From: Saccharomonospora cyanea NA-134
GTDB lineage: Bacteria; Actinomycetota; Actinomycetes; Mycobacteriales; Pseudonocardiaceae
NCBI RefSeq assembly: GCF_000244975.1
Contig: NZ_CM001440.1
Coordinates: 1,539,538-1,603,537 of the forward strand
DNA length: 64,000 bases
Direction: 5' to 3'
Shown here piece by piece: positions 1 to 7,262 of the stretch. The notes beneath the pieces are model-generated. The model made no database searches. It was not told the DNA's origin and was given only the letters and a program-made list of their open reading frames with translations. The stretch's first letter is position 1. Every line of letters starts with the position of its first letter. Made by a program: the position numbers and the translations under genes.

Positions 1-168
1 AGTCCTGCCGTGGTTCGCGGCTGCCACGTGTCAACCGCTCTTCCTACCGTAGGAAGCCCGCCATGCGCGCCGCAACCTTTTCCCGGTTCTACTCACACGG
101 ACTTCGCACGGCGTTTGATGTGGACGTCGAGTGGGTACGCCGGGACTTCGCGAACAAGGAGGGTGCCC

Positions 169-636
169 ATGAGTGACGGCAGCGAACCAGTGACTCCTCC
201 ACAGGACACCGGGATGCCGGACAGTGTCGAGACCGATCCGGCCGCACTGAACAGCGCCGAGGACCTGGACGAGGACCGGATGCGGCTCGATCCGCTCGAG
301 GAGGGCATGGATCCGCCGGAACACTGGAGCGAGGCCGATCGCTACGGCATGACCCCGTTCGAGCAGCGGCAGGGCGAACCTCTGGAAGAACGCGTGCGGC
401 AGGAGCGACCCGACGTCCAGGCGGCCGACGTTCCGGAACGTCCCGTCGCCGCGACTCCCGCCGGCGAGCTGGACGAGACGGTGGACGACGTCACGGAGGA
501 CGTCGAACCCGTACCGCCGGACGAGGATCTCGTCCATCCCGACGCGAAGGGTGTCGGGCCGGCGCAGAACGCCAACCAGGCGGACGGCCCGGTGGCCGAT
601 GCCCGCACCCCCGAGGACCCGGAGGCCGGCCGATGA
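169..636 (+). CDS. DUF5709 family acidic protein
   Basis: A 155-residue, very acidic, low-complexity protein with no signal peptide or membrane segment. The block LDPLEEGMDPPEHWS followed by DRYGMTPFEQRQGE is the signature I associate with the actinobacterial DUF5709 family, whose function is unknown. The C-terminal half is mostly Asp, Glu, Pro and Ala and is probably disordered. The ATG at 169 is chosen over an upstream GTG-type extension because AAGGAGG sits 5-6 nt before it and the extension reads like non-coding sequence. Its stop overlaps the next start (ATGA at 633), so the two genes are probably translated together. Confidence 0.8.
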   Translation: MSDGSEPVTPPQDTGMPDSVETDPAALNSAEDLDEDRMRLDPLEEGMDPPEHWSEADRYGMTPFEQRQGEPLEERVRQERPDVQAADVPERPVAATPAGELDETVDDVTEDVEPVPPDEDLVHPDAKGVGPAQNANQADGPVADARTPEDPEAGR

Positions 637-1091
637 GCTCGGCGGGCGCGGACGTGCGCGGGCTCACCGAACAGCTCGTGGAGATCGCCCGGCGCGACGA
701 CGTGGAAGCGCTCGCCGGACTGCTCACGCGGGTCGTCGGCCCGCACGGTGACCGCCTGTTCGAGCCCGTGCTCGCGGAACTCGTCGCCTCGGTGGTGCGG
801 GCGTTGCGGAGGAACGCGGACGACCGGGAACCCGGGGGGACCTACACCGCCGACCTGGTGGACGCGGCCGACAACGACGTCGACATCGACGAGGTCGACC
901 CGGCCCTTCGCGCGGTGTTGCGTGCCGTGCTCGCCCAGCTCAACGACGAGACCGACGACGCGCGGTTCCAGCTCTCGCTGGTGAGCGCGGACCCGGATCC
1001 GCTCGCCCGGCTCGACGCGTTGTGGCACGCCCTGTTGTGGGTCAGTGTGCTCGACGACACGTCCGCCGGGCGTGCCACCGACCCGGACTGA
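633..1091 (+). CDS. Hypothetical protein, translationally coupled
   Basis: 152 residues, starting inside the stop codon of the DUF5709 gene (ATGA overlap). I do not recognise the family. The protein is predicted soluble and largely helical, with an Asp-rich middle (about residues 70-88, NDVDIDEVD) and a Leu/Ala-rich helical segment around 89-105. There are no cysteines, no signal peptide and no nucleotide-binding motif. The coupling suggests a role with the DUF5709 protein, but nothing in the sequence says which. Confidence 0.7.
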   Translation: MSSAGADVRGLTEQLVEIARRDDVEALAGLLTRVVGPHGDRLFEPVLAELVASVVRALRRNADDREPGGTYTADLVDAADNDVDIDEVDPALRAVLRAVLAQLNDETDDARFQLSLVSADPDPLARLDALWHALLWVSVLDDTSAGRATDPD

Positions 1092-1124
1092 CAGCGACGA
1101 ACGACCAGGGCGAGGGGGTCCCGC

Positions 1125-1760
1125 GTGGTCCGTTACGAGGGGGCGCAGAACTACCTGCCGCGGGAGAGGGACCTGACGGCGCTGCGCGAGGCGTCGGCGG
1201 TCTGCCGGGGCTGCGACCTCTACGCCGACGCGACGCGGACGGTGTTCGGTGAGGGACCGGAACGCGCCCGGATCGTCATGGTGGGGGAGGTGCCCGGCGA
1301 TCGGGAGGACCGCGAGGGCGCGCCGTTCGTCGGTCCCGCGGGCGGGTTGCTCGACCGTGCGCTCGTGGAGGCGGGTATCGACCGGAACACCGTGTACGTG
1401 ACCAACGCCGTCAAGCACTTCCGTTTCACCCGCGACGAGAAGAGCGGCAGGCGCATTCACAAGAAACCGTCGCGGTCGCAGATCGTGGCGTGCAAGCCGT
1501 GGTTGCTGGCCGAACTGGACACCGTCCGGCCCGAACTGGTGGTCGCACTGGGCGCCACGGCGGCACAGTCGCTGTTCGGCCCGGACTTCCGGGTCAGCTC
1601 CCGGCGTGGGGAGTTGCTGGAACTGCCGGGGGTGGCCGATCCACCGCTCGCCGTCGCGACCGTGCACCCGTCGGCCGTGCTCCGGGCCAGGGACTCCGAC
1701 CGCGAACGCGCGTACGCCGGCCTCGTCGCCGACCTCGTCACGGCGGCGGAGGCACTGTGA
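1125..1760 (+). CDS. udgX: UdgX-type uracil-DNA glycosylase
   Basis: 211 residues of the family 4 uracil-DNA glycosylase superfamily. Visible: CRGC near the N-terminus, GEVPGDREDREG (motif 1 region), FVGPAGG, and HPSAVLRA near the C-terminus. The loop after VTNAVKHF contains RRIH with His112. In Mycobacterium smegmatis UdgX the equivalent KRRIH histidine forms a covalent bond with the deoxyribose after uracil release, so this protein probably traps itself on uracil-containing DNA instead of turning over. Family 4 enzymes have VKCRPP where this has VKHF, so the Fe-S cluster would have three Cys (CRGC and ACKPW) and perhaps that His. GTG start at 1125, with GAGGGGGT upstream. Confidence 0.88.
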   Translation: MVRYEGAQNYLPRERDLTALREASAVCRGCDLYADATRTVFGEGPERARIVMVGEVPGDREDREGAPFVGPAGGLLDRALVEAGIDRNTVYVTNAVKHFRFTRDEKSGRRIHKKPSRSQIVACKPWLLAELDTVRPELVVALGATAAQSLFGPDFRVSSRRGELLELPGVADPPLAVATVHPSAVLRARDSDRERAYAGLVADLVTAAEAL

Positions 1761-1770
1761 GTGTCAGGGC

Positions 1771-1798
1771 CTTCCGCCCGCGGCGTCCGGCGCGCGGG
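1771..1798 (+). terminator. GC hairpin after udgX
   Basis: CCGCCCGCG (1771-1779) and CGCGGGCGG (1790-1798) form a perfect 9-bp stem with a 10-nt loop, 11 nt after the udgX stop. There is no U-tract, which is usual for actinomycete terminators. Confidence 0.5.
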
Positions 1799-1866
1799 CG
1801 GCGCACCGGGCCGGATGCCCTTACGGTGGGGGTGGCAGCCGTACGCGAACGAAGGGAAACACCGAC

Positions 1867-2160
1867 ATGCTCGCCATGACCGACGCTGCCGCCGAGGCGA
1901 TCAGCGTTCTGACCGCACAGGACGGTCAGGATTCCGCGGGTCTGCGGTTCGCGCTGCGGGAGGAGACGGAGGAAGGCGCACAGCTTGCGCTGTCGATCGC
2001 CCAGGCACCCGAAGCGGGTGACCAGGTCCTCGGCACGGAAAGCGGCGCCAGGGTCTTCCTCGAACCCCAGGCGGCGACGTTCCTCGACGACAAGGTCCTC
2101 GACATCCAGCAGGACGAGGAAGGTCAACTCAACTTCGCCGTGATGCCGCAGGCGGGTTGA
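1867..2160 (+). CDS. HesB/IscA-like protein without cysteines
   Basis: 97 residues. The opening MTDAAAEAISVLTAQ and the internal GLRFALRE... pattern, with SGARVFLEPQAATFLDDKVLDI, resemble the A-type Fe-S carrier fold (HesB/IscA). Those carriers bind clusters through three cysteines, one central and a C-terminal CxC pair; this protein contains no cysteine at all. It therefore cannot be a normal Fe-S scaffold and may be a structural or regulatory relative, a group common in actinobacteria. An alternative ATG lies at 1876; GAAGGGAAAC precedes the first ATG. Confidence 0.7.
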   Translation: MLAMTDAAAEAISVLTAQDGQDSAGLRFALREETEEGAQLALSIAQAPEAGDQVLGTESGARVFLEPQAATFLDDKVLDIQQDEEGQLNFAVMPQAG

Positions 2161-2174
2161 TCCGTTTGGCCGTC

Positions 2175-2232
2175 GGTCATCGGTGGTACGCCGCCTTTCG
2201 ACGACACCGGAAGAAGGCGACCACCGATGACC
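2175..2232. promoter_or_regulatory. Long perfect hairpin before the alcohol dehydrogenase
   Basis: GGTCATCGGTGGT (2175-2187) and its exact reverse complement (2220-2232) form a 13-bp stem. Inside the 32-nt loop, GCCTT and AAGGC can add a second stem. It lies 15 nt after the HesB-like stop and 32 nt before the dehydrogenase ATG. It could be a terminator for the upstream gene, an RNA leader element, or a protein-binding dyad. Confidence 0.45.
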
Positions 2233-2264
2233 CGCCAGGCCGGCGGGCGAGGGAGAGAGGCGCC

Positions 2265-3449
2265 ATGAAGGCCGTGACCTGGCAGGGAAAGCGCAACGTT
2301 CGGGTGGACGAGGTACCCGACCCCAGGATCGAGAAGCCCACCGACGCGGTGATCAGGGTGACGTCGACGGGCATCTGTGGTTCGGACCTGCATCTGTACG
2401 AGGTGCTCGGCGCCTTCATCGACCCCGGCGACATCCTCGGTCACGAGCCGATGGGCATCGTCGAGGAGGTCGGCAGCGAGGTGGAGAACCTCAAGCCGGG
2501 CGACCGGGTGGTCGTGCCCTTCAACATCTCCTGTGGACACTGCTACTACTGTGATCAGAAGCTGTACTCGCAGTGTGAGACGACGCAGGTCACCGAACAC
2601 GGCAAGGGTGCGGCGCTGTTCGGCTACACCAAGCTCTACGGGCAGGTGCCCGGCGGGCAGGCCGAGCGGTTGCGGGTGCCGTTCGCGAACTTCGGGCCGA
2701 TCAAGGTGCCGGAGGGGCCGCCCGACGACCGGTTTCTCTACCTGTCCGACGTGGTGCCCACCTCCTGGCAGGCCGTGGAGTACGCGAACGTCCCGCCCGG
2801 CGGATCGGTTTTGGTTCTGGGGCTCGGGCCGATCGGGCAGATGTGCGCGCGGATCGCCCTTCATCGCGGTGCGAGCAGGGTGATCGGGGTCGATCTCGTG
2901 GACGAGCGACTCGAACTGGCCCGTAGCCACGGCATCGACACGATCGACCTGCGCCAGTACAAGCACGTGGCCGACGCGGTCCGCGACCGCACCGACGGCC
3001 GGGGCGCGGACTCGGTGGTCGACGCGGTGGGCATGGAGGCCCACGGCGCTCCGGTGACGGGACTGGCCCAGCAGCTGGCGACGCTGTTGCCGGGGCCGCT
3101 GGCGGCCAAGGCCGTCGAGAAGGTGGGGATCGACCGGCTGGCTGCGCTCTACGTGGCCATCGACGCCGTTCGCCGCGGCGGCACGATCTCACTGTCCGGT
3201 GTGTACGGTGGCATGCTCGATCCGATGCCGATGATGACGTTGTTCGACAAGCAGGTCCAGCTCCGCATGGGACAGGCGAACGTGCATGCCTGGATCGACG
3301 ACGTCATGCCTTTGATCACCGGTGACGGCGACCCGCTCGGCGTCGAGGACCTCGCCACCCACCACCTTCCGCTGTCGGAGGCACCGGAGGCCTACGACAT
3401 GTTCCAGAAGAAGCGCGACGGCGCCGTCAAGATCGTGCTCCAGCCCTGA
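2265..3449 (+). CDS. Zinc-dependent alcohol dehydrogenase, formaldehyde-dehydrogenase-like
   Basis: 394-residue medium-chain dehydrogenase/reductase. GICGSDLHLYE and GHEPMGIVEEVG supply catalytic zinc ligands, SCGHCYYCDQKLYSQC carries the structural zinc cysteines, and VLVLGLGPIGQMCA is the Rossmann NAD(P)-binding loop. An insertion of about 30 residues (around QQLATLLPGPLAAKAVEK) is typical of the glutathione-independent formaldehyde dehydrogenase subgroup. The true substrate (formaldehyde, a long-chain alcohol or a polyol) cannot be read from sequence. ATG at 2265 follows GGGAGAGAGG. The gene overlaps the convergent glycerate kinase gene by 23 bp at the 3' ends. Confidence 0.85.
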   Translation: MKAVTWQGKRNVRVDEVPDPRIEKPTDAVIRVTSTGICGSDLHLYEVLGAFIDPGDILGHEPMGIVEEVGSEVENLKPGDRVVVPFNISCGHCYYCDQKLYSQCETTQVTEHGKGAALFGYTKLYGQVPGGQAERLRVPFANFGPIKVPEGPPDDRFLYLSDVVPTSWQAVEYANVPPGGSVLVLGLGPIGQMCARIALHRGASRVIGVDLVDERLELARSHGIDTIDLRQYKHVADAVRDRTDGRGADSVVDAVGMEAHGAPVTGLAQQLATLLPGPLAAKAVEKVGIDRLAALYVAIDAVRRGGTISLSGVYGGMLDPMPMMTLFDKQVQLRMGQANVHAWIDDVMPLITGDGDPLGVEDLATHHLPLSEAPEAYDMFQKKRDGAVKIVLQP

Positions 3450-4551
3450 ACTCCCGGACGACGGCCGCCGTCGCGCCGCGTAGGAGTTCCGCCGCGCGCC
3501 GCAGGGCGTCCTCGACCGACTCGGCCTCGTCCACGAGGGCACGCCATGCCGTGATGCCCGCACCGGCGAGTTCGTTCGGAGCCAGCGCGATCCGGCCCGC
3601 GACGGCGGCCACCGGCACCCCCGCCCGGCGCGCGAGGTCGGCGACCCCGGCCGGGGCCTTTCCGGCGAGGCTCTGGGCGTCCAGAGAGCCCTCGCCGGTG
3701 ATGACCAGGTCGGCTCCCCGGACGGCCTCGTCGACGCCGATGACGGTGGAGACCAGCTCGAAGCCCGACTCGACCTCGGCGCCCAGCGCGATGGCGGATC
3801 CGGCGACGCCGCCGCCCGCCCCCGCGCCGGGGGTGTCGGCCACGTCGGAGGCGCCCGCCTGGGTGAGCGCGTGCGACCAGACGCGCAGGCCGGCTTCGAG
3901 CTGTCGCACCTCCTGAACCCCCGCGCCCTTCTGAGGGCCGAACACCGCCGCCGCGCCGTGGGGGCCCAGGAGAGGATTGGTGACGTCGGTCGCCACCCTG
4001 AGTTCGACGCCGTCGAGGAGCCGCCGTACCGCGGTGAGGTCCACGGTCGCCACCGAGGCCAGCGCGCCCCCGCCCGGCTCCACGGGGTTGCCGCGCGCGT
4101 CGTGGACGACTCCGCCGAGTGCGCGCAGCATGCCGGCGCCGCCGTCGGTGCTCGCCGTGCCGCCCACCGTCAGCACCACGCCGTGGGCGCCGTGCTCGAC
4201 CGCGTGCCGCACGAGTTCGCCGACGCCGCGGGTGTGGGCGCGCAGTGCCGTTCTGGGGGTGGGCTCGACGTACTCGATCCCGCAGGCGCGGGCCGACTCC
4301 ACGTAGGCCCAGCCGTCGAGCACCACGTAGTGCGCGGCGACCGGCGCCGACAGTGGTCCGGGGACCTCGACGTCGACCCTGCGCCCGCCCGCGGCGAGCA
4401 GGACGTCGAGGGTTCCCTCACCGCCGTCGGCGACGGGGCAACGGTCGACGCGCGCGTCGACGACGTCGCGGACCCCGGCCGCCATGGCCTCGGCCGCCTC
4501 GACGGCGGTGAGGCTGCCCTTGAACTTGTCTGGAGCGACGACCACGCGCAC
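3427..4551 (-). CDS. Glycerate kinase
   Basis: 374 residues, full length for the GlxK-type glycerate kinase family (PF02595). The N-terminus VVVAPDKFKGSLTAVEAA and the internal LTVGGTASTDGGAGML and ITGEGSLDAQSLAGKAP are its hallmark glycine-rich blocks. It phosphorylates D-glycerate, usually to 2-phosphoglycerate, with ATP. It lies 2 nt after the stop of a 2-hydroxyacid dehydrogenase in the same direction. Together they would convert glyoxylate-derived tartronate semialdehyde or hydroxypyruvate to glycerate and then to a glycolytic intermediate. Confidence 0.9.
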   Translation of the reverse strand: MRVVVAPDKFKGSLTAVEAAEAMAAGVRDVVDARVDRCPVADGGEGTLDVLLAAGGRRVDVEVPGPLSAPVAAHYVVLDGWAYVESARACGIEYVEPTPRTALRAHTRGVGELVRHAVEHGAHGVVLTVGGTASTDGGAGMLRALGGVVHDARGNPVEPGGGALASVATVDLTAVRRLLDGVELRVATDVTNPLLGPHGAAAVFGPQKGAGVQEVRQLEAGLRVWSHALTQAGASDVADTPGAGAGGGVAGSAIALGAEVESGFELVSTVIGVDEAVRGADLVITGEGSLDAQSLAGKAPAGVADLARRAGVPVAAVAGRIALAPNELAGAGITAWRALVDEAESVEDALRRAAELLRGATAAVVREFRAGARS

Positions 4552-4553
4552 GG

Positions 4554-5519
4554 CTAGCTCCTCACCGGGGTCGGCGGTTCCTCACCGCGCAGCACGGCGA
4601 TGGCGTTGCGCGCGGCGAGCACGGCCATCGCCGTGCGGGTCTCCGTGGTGGCCGACCCCAGGTGCGGTGCGAGGGCCACGTTGTCCAGCTCCAGGAGCGT
4701 GGGATGGACCTCGGGTTCCTTCTCGAACACGTCGAGCGCCGCGCCCGCGATCGCGCCCCGCTTGAGCGCGTCGGCGAGGGCGGCCTCGTCCACCACGGGG
4801 CCGCGGGTGGTGTTGACCAAAAACGCCGTGGGTTTCATCGTGGCGAGCGCGTCGGCGTCGATCAGGTGCCGGGTCTGCGGGGTGAGCGGGCAGTGCAGTG
4901 AGACCACGTCGGAGGTACGCAGCAACTCGTCCAGCGTGACGTACCGGGCGTCGAGTTCCCTCTCGACGCCCGGGTCGGCGCGCCTGCGTCCGGTGTAGAC
5001 GATGTCCATGCCGAAGGCCAGCGCCCGCCGGGCCATGGCCCTGCCGATCTGGCCGAGTCCGACGATGCCGAGTGTCTTGCCCTGCAGCCCGGTTCCGAGC
5101 ATGAACCTCGGGTGGAACATCCACGGCGTGCGTGCCCGTAGCAGCCGTTCGGCCTCGCCGAGCCTGCGGGTCACCGACAGCAGCAGGCCGAAAGCGAGGT
5201 CGGCGGTCGCGTCCGTGAGGACGCCGGGGGTGTTGGTGACGACGACGTCGCGGGCGTGGAGCGCGGGAACGTCGATGTTGTCGTATCCGACGGCGACCGT
5301 GGAGACCACCTTCAACTGTGGGCCCGCCGCGTCGGCGAAGGCTCCGTCCACCTGGTCGTGCAGCGCGCTCACGACCGCGTCGGCACCCGCGACGGCGGCG
5401 TGCAGCTCCTCCGTGGGCAGCGCGCGGTCGGGTTCGGGAACCCACACCTCTCCCGTCTCGCGCAGCAGTTCCAACGCGGGCTCGGCGATCTTCCTGGTCA
5501 CCACGATCCGGGGTCTCAC
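4554..5519 (-). CDS. 2-hydroxyacid dehydrogenase (glyoxylate/hydroxypyruvate reductase type)
   Basis: 321-residue D-isomer-specific 2-hydroxyacid dehydrogenase. The NAD(P) loop is GIVGLGQIGRAMARR, followed by YTGRR; an Arg right after the loop favours NADPH. Catalytic elements: NTTRGPVVDEAAL (Arg), a Glu in the FEKEPEVHP region and LAPHLGSATTETR (His). It reduces glyoxylate or hydroxypyruvate. It is the first gene of a two-gene unit with glycerate kinase, reading away from the CoA-transferase cluster, so 5520-5652 holds divergent promoters. Confidence 0.88.
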   Translation of the reverse strand: MRPRIVVTRKIAEPALELLRETGEVWVPEPDRALPTEELHAAVAGADAVVSALHDQVDGAFADAAGPQLKVVSTVAVGYDNIDVPALHARDVVVTNTPGVLTDATADLAFGLLLSVTRRLGEAERLLRARTPWMFHPRFMLGTGLQGKTLGIVGLGQIGRAMARRALAFGMDIVYTGRRRADPGVERELDARYVTLDELLRTSDVVSLHCPLTPQTRHLIDADALATMKPTAFLVNTTRGPVVDEAALADALKRGAIAGAALDVFEKEPEVHPTLLELDNVALAPHLGSATTETRTAMAVLAARNAIAVLRGEEPPTPVRS

Positions 5520-5606
5520 GTCGCGGTCGTCCTCTCGCTGCTACTCGTCGGCCACAGGGTCCGGGTGCACCTTAACGGGCTCGCCCGGTCTTGACGACGC
5601 TGCTAT

Positions 5607-5621
5607 GTTCACATTGAGAAC
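5607..5621. promoter_or_regulatory. Candidate IclR-type operator upstream of the CoA transferase genes
   Basis: GTTC (5607-5610) and GAAC (5618-5621) flank 7 nt, giving the dyad GTTCACATTGAGAAC. TTGACG (5591-5596) just upstream could be a -35 box, but no good -10 is visible 17 nt further on. The site is 31 nt before the chosen start. The IclR regulator encoded at the end of this cluster is the natural candidate to bind here. Confidence 0.35.
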
Positions 5622-5652
5622 AGTTGTGCGTAATGCGAACGAGGGTGATGAC

Positions 5653-6471
5653 GTGGCGGAGATCGTTTCTCTGGCCGACGCCGTGGCCGAGCTGGTTCGG
5701 GACGGTGACACGGTGGCGCTGGAAGGGTTCACCCATCTCATCCCGCACGCCGCAGGCCACGAGATCATTCGGCAGGGACGGCGTGACCTGGAACTGGTGC
5801 GGATGACGCCCGACATCGTGTACGACCAGCTCATCGGCGCCGGGTGCGCGCGCAAGCTGGTCTTCTCGTGGGGTGGCAACCCGGGGGTCGGCTCGCTGCA
5901 CCGCTTCCGCGACGCCGTGCAGAACGGGTGGCCGGTGCCGCTGGAGATCGAGGAGCACAGCCACGCCGGGATGGCCAACCGCTACGTCGCCGGTGCCTCC
6001 GGCCTGCCGTTCGCGGTACTGCGTGGCTACGCGGGCACCGATCTGCCGGACCACACCGGCACGATCGCCGAGATCACGTGCCCGTTCACCGGGGAGCGGC
6101 TCGCCGCCGTGCCCGCGCTCAACCCCGACGTCTCGATCATCCACGCACAGCGGGCCGACCGGAGGGGGAACGTCCAGCTGTGGGGGCTGGCCGGCGTGCA
6201 GAAGGAAGCCGTGCTCGCCGCCCGGCGCAGCCTGGTCACCGTGGAGGAGGTCGTCGACGAACTCGAACCGGTGCCCGACCAGGTCATGCTGCCGTCCTGG
6301 GTCGTCACCCGCGTCGCCGAGGTCCCCCGCGGCGCGCACCCTTCGTACGCGCAGGGCTACTACGAGCGGGACAACGACTACTACCGTCGGTGGGACGCCG
6401 TCAGCCGGGATCGCGAGGCGTTCCAGGAGTGGGTGCGGGAAACGAGGTCCGGTGCGGAGGTGAAGGCGTGA
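5653..6471 (+). CDS. pcaI: 3-oxoadipate CoA-transferase subunit A
   Basis: 272 residues from GTG 5653, with GAGGGTGA 4-5 nt upstream. An ATG at 5605 would add 16 residues but overlaps the dyad at 5607. Class I CoA-transferase alpha fold: GDTVALEGFTHLIPHAAG at the N-terminus and the glycine-rich GGNPGVGSLHRFRD. It pairs with the next gene to move CoA from succinyl-CoA to 3-oxoadipate in the beta-ketoadipate pathway. The pairing with a PcaF-type thiolase and an IclR regulator supports this substrate. Relatives act on other 3-oxoacids, so the exact acid is inferred. The stop overlaps the next GTG (GTGA). Confidence 0.8.
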   Translation: MAEIVSLADAVAELVRDGDTVALEGFTHLIPHAAGHEIIRQGRRDLELVRMTPDIVYDQLIGAGCARKLVFSWGGNPGVGSLHRFRDAVQNGWPVPLEIEEHSHAGMANRYVAGASGLPFAVLRGYAGTDLPDHTGTIAEITCPFTGERLAAVPALNPDVSIIHAQRADRRGNVQLWGLAGVQKEAVLAARRSLVTVEEVVDELEPVPDQVMLPSWVVTRVAEVPRGAHPSYAQGYYERDNDYYRRWDAVSRDREAFQEWVRETRSGAEVKA

Positions 6472-7241
6472 ACTCCTCGAAACAGGCGGCTTCCGGGTAC
6501 ACCGCCGACGAGATGATGTCGATCGCGGCGGCCAGGGCGCTCACCGGCGACACCCGCTGTTTCGTCGGCATCGGACTGCCCTCCACGGCGGCCAACGTCG
6601 CGCGGCGGACCCACGCGCCCGACCTCGTGCTGATCTACGAGTCCGGGGCGCTCGGGGCCAAGCCCGGCCGGCTGCCCGCCTCCATCGGTGACGGCATCCT
6701 CGCCGAGACCGCCGACGCGGTGGTCAGCGTGCCGGAGGTGTTCAACTACTGGCTCCAGCCGGGCCGCATCGACGTCGGCTTCCTCGGCGCGGCGCAGCTC
6801 GACCGCTTCGGAAACATCAACACCACCGTGATCGGCGACGACTACGCGGCCCCCAAGGTACGGTTGCCGGGCGCGGGCGGCGCACCGGAGATCGCGGGCT
6901 CGTGCGGTGAGGTCTTCGTGGTGGTGCGCCAGAGCAGGCGCACCTTCGTCGACCGGGTCGACTTCGTCACCTCGGTCGGGCACGGCCGCGGTCCGGGGGA
7001 TCGGGAGAAGCTGGGGCTCCGCGGTGCCGGACCGACGCTCGTGATCACCGACCTCGGTGTTCTGCGGCCCGACCCGGAGACCCGCGAACTCGTGCTGACC
7101 CAGGTGCATCCCGGCGTGGACGTCGAACGGGTACGGGAGGCGACGGGCTGGGACCTTCGGGTCTCGCCCGAGTTGTCGACGACGGAACCGCCGACGGACC
7201 GGGAGCTGACCGTGCTGCGCGAGTTGCAGGCGGCATCGTGA
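6468..7241 (+). CDS. pcaJ: 3-oxoadipate CoA-transferase subunit B
   Basis: 257 residues from GTG 6468, overlapping the subunit A stop by 4 nt. The beta subunit supplies the catalytic glutamate, which I place in LIYESGALGAKP (the ESG/ENG motif of class I CoA transferases). GFLGAAQLDRFGNINTTVIG is the conserved block after it. Forms a heteromer with the upstream subunit. The strict coupling suggests equal synthesis of both subunits. Confidence 0.8.
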   Translation: MNSSKQAASGYTADEMMSIAAARALTGDTRCFVGIGLPSTAANVARRTHAPDLVLIYESGALGAKPGRLPASIGDGILAETADAVVSVPEVFNYWLQPGRIDVGFLGAAQLDRFGNINTTVIGDDYAAPKVRLPGAGGAPEIAGSCGEVFVVVRQSRRTFVDRVDFVTSVGHGRGPGDREKLGLRGAGPTLVITDLGVLRPDPETRELVLTQVHPGVDVERVREATGWDLRVSPELSTTEPPTDRELTVLRELQAAS

Positions 7242-7262
7242 CCAGGACGCAGGAGGCACACC

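Noticed and set aside
5002-5604. An N-terminal extension of the CoA-transferase A protein
   Set aside because: The frame is open upstream, but it overlaps the reverse dehydrogenase gene and reads as low-complexity Ser/Arg/Ala.
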